This document shows positions 12,601 through 22,049 of a stretch of 64,000 bases of DNA, in pieces. This stretch comes from Branchiostoma floridae (lineage: Eukaryota > Chordata > Leptocardii > Amphioxiformes > Branchiostomatidae): NCBI RefSeq assembly GCF_000003815.2, contig NC_049994.1:13315039-13379038 (forward strand). Reading direction: 5' to 3'. The notes beneath the pieces were generated by a model. That model did not search any database, was not told the origin of the DNA, and was given only the letters and a program-made list of their open reading frames with translations. Made by a program: the position numbers and the translations under genes. Each line of letters begins with the position of its first letter. Within the stretch, counting starts at the first letter, position 1.

Positions 12601-15600
12601 CGTAAGGCGGCGGTGGGCTGTCGCAGTGCCGGGTTCTGCTTTGTATCCCTCCGCCGCAGGTGGCTGTGCAGTCGGTCCAGTTTCCCCAACCTCCCCAGCC
12701 TCCGTATGCTGTTGTGGGAGGGTAACACAAATCAATATACGCCTAAATGTATAACTACATGTACAGTCATTGGCAGACTGAACAAAGGTTCAACTATGGT
12801 TGAACTATGCGGCTCCAGATGTGTTACTGAGTGATGACTGCGTTGGTCGGTTAGCTTAGGAATGAGTCCACTCTAATAAATGCTGTACATGTCATATACA
12901 TTCACGTCATCACCAGGATTAAGTACAAGTACATCATTGATAGTATGTTAGATGTTTGAAATACATTGAAGCAAAACGCCCACCTTCGCACGTTTCATTC
13001 CAAGTTCTGACGTCATCAATGGCGAAGTCGCTAAGAAATCCACCTATATCTCCATGAAAGATGACCTGCAAACGGGAAGGAAATGGTTTATTTACGTGTC
13101 ATACGCGGTTCAATTTTGTAGGCATTTCAGTCACACTTGGCTGATATACATGGGGTGGGTTACCAAAGCTTTAAATCTACGTCAAATGCTGTCATGAGAA
13201 GCCGTAGAGCTATCTACAAAGCATTACCACTCATCAGTCATACCACTTGTTAGGCACAAAAAAATGATATCTGAAATCATCGCCAAACGGTATCAGAGAT
13301 ATAAAAAAACACAATATCTACAATAAACAGGAATCTACAATGTGATGAAAGACCAAAGATGCAGATGACTAGAAATCACCTACAGCCCTGATGCAACTAT
13401 TGGCAAAACCATAGGTTTCCACGTGCAGTTGGAGGACGCAATTTCATAGACTTGAAAGATGGAACTAACTCATGGCCCTTCCCTTCCCGAGGTACACACT
13501 AAGGAAAATTACTTGGTTATATGAGCCCTAAGACTTAACCATTTACACCTTGTAATGTATATACATGAACATTGTCTGTCCCCTCTTCCCTCATGATCTC
13601 AATGAAAAGCGGCCTGCAGGCCGATTTGAGCTTTCGTGAACAAAGGTTCAAACAAACCTTGCAGTCGCAACACTAACCTGATAGTTGTCTGTGATGTTGT
13701 GGTTGATGATTGCCCTGTGCCAGGTGTCTCCCCTGTCCCCGCTCAGCTCCCACTGCAGCTGCGTGTCTGTGCTACCGGATACCCTGGTGTACACCTGAAG
13801 GGTGCCTGAATCATAAGAGAAAGTTTTGTTGATTAACCCGACTACTTTGTGATAGGAGCGAATGATGCCATCTACATCATGACACACCAACCTTCCTTCT
13901 CTCAGCCAGGACGGGGGGCGATACGGACTTCTGGCGAACTTTGACCCAGTGATGGTGTCACAAGTACAAAAACTTACGTGTTCTACAGCACTCTTGTTCA
14001 GATAGCTGAAGAAACAGACTCGGTGACGGTGGAAAATGTGCATGCTATATTCAACATGCAGCAAAATAGGACAACTAAAATTTATATGAGTCGATTGTGT
14101 TGCGATGTTGTATACCTATATTCCTGTTTGAATACCATTCAACCAAGTTTTCAAGAATGCGTGCGCATAGCTTCCGGGTCTAGTCATTATATTTAAGTTG
14201 AAATTACTTAAAGAAACATCACAGACTGCATTCAAACAAATGCAGAATTTAAGCAAATCAGTCTTTGAGCATCTAAGTTGATATTACGGATGAAGCGAAA
14301 CTTGCCCATCTGTGGCCCGAACATGTGGAAGTAAAATTCCAGACACTGTCCGCTCGTCTCCAGAGACAACAGTCTGGCCACGTCACCTGTCTGTGCCGGG
14401 GTGGAGGACTCGATGTACATGTAGTACCCTGGAGCATCAGGGGAAACGGAATGTTCATAATCATTATCATCGGTCGAAGTCCTTACACAAGATGGGTTTA
14501 TAACGCCCCTTACGCGGCGATGTATACCATTTCGTTGGCTGATTACAAACGGGGATGCGCCAGGTCCCCCGTCCGGATGAATGATGTAAATCACCGTATG
14601 GCTGATACGAGACAGAGGTTCGCCAGGCCTCCATCCGGGTGATTCTCAGTGAATCACCAATGGAACGTTACCTGTGACTGAACAACCAATTGCATATGAT
14701 ATGAAAGCTATTATTTTCGGATGTGCCTTATGTAGCAGAGACGACCATTCTCCTGTAGGACTGTTTAGTCATACTCATAGTCAAAGCTGTAGGTCTGATA
14801 TCAATTAGGATTTTACCATGGTCATTATTGACCAAAAGAGGCCATCTATATAAAAACACATTTCTATGCCATGCTATAGTGATGATACAGTGAATATTCT
14901 TACCAAACCATACCATGATGTTAAATGTGTACAGTTCATAGGAAATTTTTAAAGCCACACTGCTGCATAAATTAATTGTGTTTACTACGCCATCACCCAG
15001 ATATCTCGAAGAATCAAAAAAGCTGTATTTGACTCCACATTTACCATCATGATATCTGCCCTGAGTGTGGTCATGGAACGGTCCTGTTTTTGCTCCCGGT
15101 GCGCTGTGTTGTATGGCGTACACACGGTTAGGTGTGGCACGCATGTGTCGGGTCCAGTCGATGTCGTCGTTGCTGTCCTGTTGGAAACCGCACATGTCGC
15201 GATCGAAGGTACAGTCAAGATGGGGTTCTGGTGGTATCTCACAAACTGTGGAAAAAAACAGTTGAACATCCAGACGTCGAACACGTATGTACACCAGTGG
15301 ATGCAAAATGTGTAGTGTGCAAAATCTTCTAGATGTATTTTTTTCCTAATTTGCATTTGGACAGACGAGGACAATATGGCACTGCACTCAAGTTAGTAAT
15401 TTATTGCAACACTGCATCATCAACATGAAGTTTAGACACAAAAAACGGAATGCCAACCTACCGCCACCACACATGATGATGTCCAGATCATCGATGGCTG
15501 CCTGGCAACGGAAGCTGCCATCTCGACCCGTTTCAAATACAATCTATAAAGGCACGATTATACTCGTATCAATCGCTAGGCCCCAAAAATATTTGCGAAA

Positions 15601-18600
15601 GGTATAATCATAAGGTGTCGGAAATATTCAAAGCAACAAAATATCAACAATAATGATAATGGACGATTTCCAACAATCTTCAATGTTATGAAAGACAGAA
15701 GATGCAGATGTCCAGAAATACCTTGTATGGCCCAGTTGCAACTATTGACAAAACCTTTTGTTTCCACGTGTCATCCGTCGACGCAATTTCATAGTCCTGA
15801 AAGATGGGATTCAGAGTCCCTCCCTTCTCTAGGTAGACGTTTAGGAAGATGTTACTTCCGAAGAGATGATACCAGAACCGCAGAATCACGTCAACGGTGT
15901 ACTCTTGACTGACTAACCGAGCCCTGTCTCCGTCATTGTGGCCAGTGTGGGCGATCGTTGCATAGCCTCCAGCTGCATGTTAGAAAGTCCTATGTGTAAG
16001 CTGACAAGTACTAGTATACTGGATAGTGATAGCTACGGTGCACTATATAGATTATAAATGGGTACACTGAAACCCAACCCATTAAGAAATAGTCAACACT
16101 GGGGTTCGAGTAGCCTCTTTTTACAATGATGTTGATCACTTTTAATTTTCATTGTCACATGTATGTCTCTGATGTTTCCATCATGTGCTTGCAATTACCC
16201 TCTGGGCATGAACTAGCAAATAAAGTTTCTTAACTTATTATTTCCCTTCACGTCGCAAGTAATTCTCTATTAACAAGGTGCGGTATGATATGTAAAGTTT
16301 AATGCGCACTCTTTTCAGTAGACAGAAAAACCCAATGCTAAGATAACCATAACAAAGCACATTTGACGCTACAGAACCCAGTGTCGACCCTTCTTTTCCC
16401 TATGCCCTTCACAAAACACGCTGGTTACGTAGGTGCACATACTTCGATGGGGGGGGTGGCAACTTAAAGAATAGTTGCATAATATATCACTTCATTCAAA
16501 GAACGTATAACAACTTACTGTCGGTCCCTAACGTGTGATCTGCCATAGGGCCGGTTCCAAGTTCAGGTCTACCAAAATTTTGCGCGAACAGCCTCGCTGA
16601 GGTCGGTCCGGCGTTGATGAGCCAGTCTAGCTCGTCATCAGCTGCCTGGGTCCATCCACAGAAATCAAGGTTGTCAAAGTCACAGCTTTGTGCGTAGACT
16701 GTATTTAATGTGAAAAATCGAAACTCGTAGTTAGTCATAAAAAGTAGTGCAGTGATTGATACAATTTGTTAGAAATGACGTACTTCAATGTCAATGTGAC
16801 GTTTGATGTGCTTGAAAAAAAGTAATGTTAGGAAACGCATCTAGACAGCTGGAAAAGGCTTCCCCCCAACCTTCAACATCTGTCTGTAGGTTATCGCAGT
16901 TGTGTAGCAATTCACGGCACTAAGGTTTAACCTATGTCAATAACATTTGTCTTTTTACAGAGACCGTCACCCCCCTCCCCCCTACAGGGTATGCAAAGGT
17001 CTGAATGCAATTGGATGACATAATTGTTCTTCCAGTTAATCTATTCGATATCAATAACCACAGCTCTTTCTAATCACGTGTTTACTGCAAATTCTGAACA
17101 CAATACTTGCTCGTCATACTAAGTCATATAATCACGACTGTACTACTTACAGCCAAATATACACTACATGTACCGGGTCAAATCTTATCAATGATCATTG
17201 TAGCAACATTAACCTAATGTAGTCAATACGCTATGTTAGAATCAATCACAGCCCTACCCATGTCTGAAATGGAGTTCATGTACATTTGTATTAAGTCATT
17301 AGTGAGGCAGTAAAGTATGATAAATTGCGGTGTTTATTCGGCCCTCATATTTGAGCGATGTTTGTGGCACCTGGGTGTTATCATAGTGTACATGGGAGCA
17401 AATGCCGTGTCCACAAGCCGATCTTTATCATTGTTTACATCAAAAATAAAACAATCAATCGCCGATTAACATTTCCATTGTCTAGCAACACGATCGATAT
17501 TAATTCATTCGTACGTAAGTGGGAAGGGCAGTTAGAACGATTAGGAGTCTAGCTCTGTGGTCACAGCTGACAAGCATCGGGTCAGTATATATTTATATAT
17601 ACGGTCTAACGCCTTAAGTAAACAATGAAACATAGCGTCAAAACGATCGTTTCTTGTCATAATACCCCTGTCACATTATCCACGATCTTCGGGCGTATCG
17701 ATGGAAGATCGGCCATATTTAAGATCGACAGAGGGTTGCGCGTTTTTTTCACCTGAAAACCGTCCCTGTCACATATAAGCCATACTTTGTACCTTGTACA
17801 ATTGTTGTGCAATAAAGTTATCATTATGAATGAGGGCCGGGCGATTGCCGCAGAATCGTCGTCCGGTCGATTTTCGCCAAATGTGACAGGGGTATTACGA
17901 ATGCAACACGAAGTAGGTAGGTAGTCGACGTACGGGGCCGGGGTTATACCGCACAGTTGGGCAACACACCAAGCCAGTGGACGATTCTTACTGTTAAAGT
18001 TCGGATTCTTCAGTATAATCACAAAGAAAATATTTGACATTATGTTACGACAAGGAAGTCTTCCAAATATGCCAAGCCTATCATCAATTCTATCCCATGA
18101 AAGATAACACCAGGGCTTAAGTGTTTTAGGAAATGACTAATGCTACAGGTAGACAGTTAATGACCAGATAAGATACCACATGGCGACACTTAATTGCAAC
18201 AAAACTCCTCCCTGTATACAATGACATTATCTTGGCAGCAGTTCTTGGTGCAAATACAGAACATGGTCTTAGACTTCATGATATGTCCAGTGTTGTTTAT
18301 CAAGCTTTATATTTTTCTAAAGTATTCGTGCAGTGACAGAGAGAATACACACCATCATATGACGTATTTAGGAAGTTTAGAAAAGAAGAAAAAAGCTCTG
18401 TTCTCATTCTAGCAAGTGTTGTGTGTATCAGCATCTACGTCACAGATTCTTTTTAGTTTCTAGTGAAATTGGGTGTCAAAGGTGACCGAAGTCTGTGTTT
18501 TTCTTGAGTAAATCTGTGAGCAAATCTTCAAAGCACCCCGAATACGATAACTTATTTTTGTTTATTTTCTATGTGACCAGAACTTGCTACGTCCTACAAT

Positions 18601-20791
18601 GTACTAAGTGAGTGCTAGATTCGGTCATATTTTACAAAAGGATAATAGAAGATGGTCTTCTTCTGGCTTGCAACGAAAGTTTTCTTTGTGACTGGCGTAT
18701 TCACCATTTACAGCAAGAATGCCTGTTGGGCGTTTTCCAGACTTGACTCCAATGAAATGCAACGAATTTTGACACTGTTGTTAAACTTAGTGAAACAGAC
18801 GTGCAAACCACGCTATAAAAATCCATGTTAAACCATCTCATAGACCACAGGAAGTCAGACAAATGTTACAAAAGAAGCCGTAATGAATGCGACCCAAGCC
18901 GTGCCATGGTGCACCTGCCTGTCCGATGTGGTGTAATCCAACATGCCACAGTCTGCCCGGCAACCGCGCCTGTATTACACCCGTAATGGTGTGTAATAGA
19001 GGGGTTGGACAAACAACGTGCCTTGTTCAACGCATTCATTCACACGACCTCTTACCGCCTGTTGTTCGCATATAACTTCATCTAAAGTGACTTAAAGCCG
19101 GTCTGTATAGTTCGTGTTGAGGGTATATATAGTGCGCGTTGTGCGATAGGAGTGCATAAATTGTTTCAAATCTCTCCTCATATCTCAGCATTCCAATACC
19201 CAAGCTACAGCTGTTCTGTAACGTGTTAGCAGAGGAATGAAAATGTACGGGCTCTTCGAGAGTCGGCGGTCCGAAAATCAATACGGATTACCGAAATGTA
19301 GAATTCTACATCAAATGCTCCGACGGGCGGGACAGAGCCCTGGTATCTCGAGATAAAATTAATTATAGCCAGGGTGATAAGGAAATGTGTTGATCCTTAT
19401 TTACTGGTGATGCATAGTTGGAAGAATTGTGATTAAAGTCCAACTAATCTTTAAAACATTGGTGCATGTACGGGACGTCTGTCGAGTCCTTGTTCTAAGA
19501 GAAAGGGTACGGGTTCTGCTGCAATTTTAAGTAAAGATTAAGTAAAGGACAAATGGTGAAAAAGCAATGTTATATAGACTGTAATATACATTGTGATTAC
19601 GTCATTCCGTCTAGGCTTGCCATTTCTTTGTTACAATCACAAAACATTGTGACATTTTGTTCGATGAATGACTCAATCAAGAGGATATGGTTCAATGTTA
19701 ATTTCCCCTAATGTAGCGTTCCCCCAATGACTCAGGGGTGATTACATTGCGGATGCCTTTGATTCTTTGAGATGAATGATAAAAACAACAATGCTCACGA
19801 TCTGCTCGAATACATTAATGCTGTTCAATTTTAAAAAGTTACTTTCAAATAATCAATTCGTTAATCTGTCTTACTTCAAGGAAATAACTCCATTTTCAAC
19901 TGACTAAAGCAAGCCTTTTCAACGGAGGTTTCCAAAAATGTTGTTATCCCAAGATGTTCAACTTACATACAAACGAGCGTAGACAACTAAACAACGGCAT
20001 TACCACTACTGAACACTTTTAGCTTTTAGTGTTTCCTAAAATAAAACACTTTCCGTACTTTGTTTCCAAATACCGAGGTTTTGGGCCAATACTAGACTGT
20101 TGGACAAGTCAGGGTAAAACTAATCAAGCAAGTTTGGTTATACTCGATACAAACTTGCTATGCTTTGAACTACATTTACGTAACTGCACAATAACTTGTT
20201 TCCTGTGTTATAAATCCAGAATGGACTTCAACACTTCAACGGGCTTTTGACAAGAACGGAAAATAAAAGGAAAACGAACGAGAAACTTCACTTATTGACA
20301 TAAAATCACGAAATACACCACGCCTTAAATTACGTGATACAACTTGCTGTAGCGTAGTATAGACCTTAGATATCCTACATCTCTATAATAGTAAACTTAA
20401 GTAGCGGAGATACGCTCTTGAAGAAAGGCCGTTACTGTAAGACGAATTTTGATCTCGTTGCACAAAGAGTCTCAACGCAAAAAACAACGGTCGCCATTTT
20501 GAGAAGATGACTATGTCTTTTTGCGTGACGTGGTTGATCGTGTAGTACTGAGCCACGTTGGTACGGATGGACAGCTTCTAGTGTTAGGAAGAGTTTAGGC
20601 GTAATTTGAGTAATTTCTTAACACCAGACGTCTTTCTTTGACACCCGGTAAGCTTTTCTTTACTTTACTCTAACCTTAAAATTGACTCGAACTAAAGTAG
20701 GCGATGCTAACGAAGTTGACGTGTACTTACCGACAGTTGAAACAGCCAGCAGGATCAAACACACCACAGGCGTACTATCCATGGTCCCCAT
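605..20791 (-). CDS. MAM / thrombospondin type-1 repeat transmembrane protein (17 exons)
   Basis: Exons (5' to 3'): 20791-20731, 16698-16519, 15972-15722, 15543-15462, 15245-15045, 14428-14306, 13805-13678, 13065-12984, 12718-12533, 11673-11503, 11148-10960, 9407-9219, 8802-8611, 2573-2385, 1760-1584, 1085-1047, 816-605. Together they encode 883 residues with every phase matching; most introns are phase 1, as in shuffled extracellular modules. Residues 1-20 are a signal peptide (second ATG at 20782). MAM1 covers about 22-191 and MAM2 about 192-369. Seven TSP1 repeats (370-800) keep the WxxW and CxxxCGxG patterns, mostly opening with DGxW and ending CP. A transmembrane helix lies near 832-856, followed by a 27-residue basic tail. 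This predicts a type I cell-surface adhesion or receptor protein. A 5'-UTR acceptor lies near 20817. The 14306 exon uses a GC donor. A kelch gene is nested antisense in the 2386-8610 intron. I do not recognise a vertebrate orthologue with this domain order. Confidence 0.85.
1411..1488. repeat. Short inverted repeat (hairpin, about 22-bp arms)
   Basis: Arms TATTATTGCTCCCGG... at 1411-1436 and its reverse complement at 1467-1488 differ by a 3-bp insertion and one or two mismatches. It sits in an intron between the last TSP1 exon and the short linker exon of the MAM/TSP1 gene. Confidence 0.6.
2857..7088 (+). CDS. Kelch-like BTB-BACK-kelch protein, nested antisense in an intron
   Basis: Exons 2857-3110, 3924-4137, 4587-4726, 5319-5894 and 6227-7088 join with matching phases (2, 0, 2, 2) into about 681 residues. 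The BTB domain runs roughly from [20 protein letters not shown] (near residue 58) through [20 protein letters not shown] to residue 160. A BACK domain follows across exons 3-4. Kelch repeats include [21 protein letters not shown] in exon 5. The last 60 residues are highly acidic ([12 protein letters not shown], then Asp/Glu/Ser-rich). Proteins of this family usually act as substrate adaptors of CUL3 ubiquitin ligases. The start is uncertain: ATG 2857 and ATG 2890 are both in frame, and residues before DYPKRV do not look conserved. Intron 1 holds a 5S-derived SINE and intron 3 a MITE. The gene lies wholly inside a minus-strand intron of the MAM/TSP1 gene. I could not assign a specific KLHL member. 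Confidence 0.85.
3605..3862 (-). mobile_element. 5S-rRNA-derived SINE
   Basis: Read on the minus strand, 3862-3740 resembles 5S rRNA: GATCTCGGAAGTTAAGTAAC matches the internal-control-region start and CTTGGATGGGAG matches box C, followed by a CTGTAGCC end. A non-5S body and tail follow, ending in GGGTACCTACTGGCTG. The same body and tail occur at 27390-27572 on the plus strand. The element is inserted in intron 1 of the kelch gene. SINEs with 5S-type pol III promoters are an established class. Confidence 0.72.
4846..5118. mobile_element. MITE-like element with CCAGGG(T/A)TGGACAAGT ends
   Basis: A 16-bp terminal inverted repeat with one mismatch bounds a 273-bp non-coding body in intron 3 of the kelch gene. 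The small size, lack of coding capacity and clean ends suggest a non-autonomous DNA transposon. No clear target duplication was identified. Confidence 0.55.
6156..6199 (+). repeat. 22-bp tandem duplication before kelch exon 5
   Basis: AGTGAGATTGTGAGGACCCT plus two bases is present twice back to back, about 30 bp upstream of the exon 5 acceptor. Confidence 0.75.
6950..7432 (+). repeat. Three tandem copies of the kelch gene's acidic C-terminus, each ending in TGA
   Basis: Copies begin near 6950, 7120 and 7288, about 168-170 bp apart. Each reads openly as an acidic tail starting (D/S)DNYLS or IDNYLS and ends in its own TGA (7086, 7255 and 7425). Copies 2 and 3 lie downstream of the first stop, so they would be 3'-UTR in the simplest model, and copy 2 is in a different frame from copy 1. 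Copy 3 carries one extra codon (YLSSDSF). Each unit contains a pyrimidine-rich CTACCTCTCAG-like stretch that could serve as a splice acceptor. Confidence 0.8.
8175..8432 (+). repeat. Dispersed repeat shared with 45345-45570
   Basis: The blocks ACCACTCAAAAA, TGTCCAGAACACGAGATA, CATCGAACTT, CGACCCCTA and TACCAAATATCA occur in the same order and spacing at 45345-45570, followed in both places by CA-rich sequence. It is non-coding and probably part of a mobile or composite repeat. The rest of 7433-8600, downstream of the kelch gene, shows no recognisable gene. Confidence 0.65.
8448..8487. repeat. Perfect 14-bp hairpin with 4-base loop
   Basis: ACACATTTCCCCAT (8452-8465), loop CAAC, then the exact reverse complement (8470-8483). 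With one mismatch the stem extends by about five pairs. It lies about 125 bp downstream of the TSP1-5 exon in the MAM/TSP1 intron. It is an isolated stem-loop with no tail signal, so I would not call it a terminator. Confidence 0.6.
10080..10093. promoter_or_regulatory. RFX X-box-like palindrome
   Basis: GTTACCATGGCAAC matches the RFX consensus of two half-sites (GTNRCC, RGYAAC) two bases apart, inside a longer CCGTTACCATGGCAACGG palindrome. It lies in the intron between the TSP1-4 and TSP1-3 exons. RFX factors control cilia genes, but no ciliary gene start is evident here. Confidence 0.45.
10596..10726. repeat. 131-bp near-perfect palindrome (65-bp arms, no loop)
   Basis: The arms at 10596-10660 and 10662-10726 are reverse complements with about two mismatches around a single central base. 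Each arm carries TTTCTTTATCTTGTAG and GGTAAG-like strings that look like splice sites. It lies in an intron of the MAM/TSP1 gene. Foldback element or recent inverted duplication are the likely origins. Confidence 0.85.
10777..10909. repeat. Cluster of TCAGCACTG(G/A) units
   Basis: At least five direct copies of TCAGCACTG are spaced irregularly over about 130 bp. One inverted copy (CGAGTGCTGAG) and a TCAGTACTGGA variant close the cluster. It starts about 50 bp beyond the long palindrome. Confidence 0.7.
14304..14305 (-). other. Non-canonical GC splice donor inside MAM2
   Basis: The exon encoding residues up to FGPQM is followed by G|GCAAGT. The next exon begins GC-ACC at 13805 after a TTCAG acceptor. 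Using the GC donor gives a phase-1 join that reads [11 protein letters not shown], as expected inside a MAM domain. The alternative GT two bases further (AA|GTTTCG) would be phase 2 and break the frame. GCAAGT is the usual extended context of GC-AG introns. Confidence 0.65.
17660..17897. mobile_element. MITE with TAATACCCCTGTCACATT ends
   Basis: An exact 18-bp terminal inverted repeat bounds 238 bp in the first intron of the MAM/TSP1 gene. The interior contains a TTGTACAATTGTTGTGCAAT-type tail, similar to one near 23990, suggesting nested retroelement sequence. No coding capacity. The rest of intron 1 (16699-20730) shows nothing recognisable. Confidence 0.7.
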
Positions 20792-20819
20792 CTGCTTCCC
20801 TTGCTCCTTCCACACGCTA

Positions 20820-22045
20820 AAAGAGGAAAAAGCGTAAAAATTCTAAGGTTTTCGTTTCGGAGACGGACCTAAGCGGAAAAGACCATCACTGGTTGTGGCG
20901 CTGAATGAGGGGGAGGAAACAGGCGACGTCGCGTGTTGTCATGACGACCATGCTGTTTGTTTATTGGTTTGTCCAGAACTAATGGCTCTGGAGGATTGGT
21001 CCCACATACACCGGGATAAAGATGACAGAGGTCGTGCGCAGGTCCAGCAAATAACGGGGATCGTCTCAACACTTCGTATACGCCGAAAACGATATGATTA
21101 CTTTTTCCTCCGTGAAAAAAGTATTAATCAAAAGTAGCTACATGTGTGCTTTGACAACTTGCTTTAATACTTTATATCGCTTGTGATGACTTTTAAGAAG
21201 TGGATAGATCTTGCGTTTCCAAATACGCATCTTGCTGGTGGGCTTTCCACTGGCTTTCCTATGTACTGCAGCGGAATTTCTAGATTTCTGTATTGTACAC
21301 AGGACATGCTATGGACTTGATTTGGGTGAAAGTTTTTGCGCTACACAATATACAAGTATTGGACTCCTATATATATATATAGAAATTTCATTGATTTTGT
21401 GTTTTTATGACAACAGATTTCGTTTGTCGTCGCTGTAGCATGTCGTTCCTCGAAAAGTCTTATTTATACTCTCTTGATGTAAACTTTCAAATATTCTTGC
21501 AATTAATCTAATCCTACTTAGCGTAAACACTGCAACAGCGACTTAACTTACTAGTACTTACAGCGACTTAACTTACTAGTACTTACACCTACTTAAATTA
21601 CTAGTGTGTGTGTGTGCGTGTGTGTGTTTGTGTGTGTATTTGTGTGTGTGTGTGTGTGTGTGTGTGTGATTCCGTTGGAATCATATTTCATAACATACAT
21701 GTATAATTATACCTACGTAACTTGCCATAGATAAAATTGTACTTAACGTGTACAGTGTAGATTTCACGCCAGTAATCTCCAAGCAGATGTAGAGTCTGTT
21801 TTGTTCTATTTGTATTTTTCATGTCTCTTTCATGCTGCAAATACATTACTTTCGCTATGGTTTTACAACTTTTCGTGGGAGAAGGGAAAATGATGTTTTC
21901 GCGGTGTTTGAAGTTCACTGTTGAAACGATTCTCTAGTACAATAGAACAAAACAAGGCTGATAAAACATATGTTCGCGGTGTTCTGATTTCGCGGCAAAA
22001 GGCAACCGCGAAGATTTCGCGATTTACAGTAGTAGGGACACTATG
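20820..22045. other. Upstream spacer of the MAM/TSP1 gene
   Basis: No gene supported. A pyrimidine-rich acceptor near 20817 (minus) implies that a 5'-UTR exon and the promoter lie in or beyond this stretch, but I could not place them. Confidence 0.4.
21604..21669. repeat. (GT)n microsatellite
   Basis: About 65 bp of interrupted GT/TG repeats. Short direct repeats of ACTTAACTTACTAGTACTTA occur just before it. Confidence 0.9.
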
Positions 22046-22049
22046 ATTG

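Noticed and set aside
21211-21438. 75-codon plus frame with a hydrophobic, signal-like start
   Set aside because: No family resemblance, AT-rich context including a TATATA run, no supporting splice or regulatory signals.
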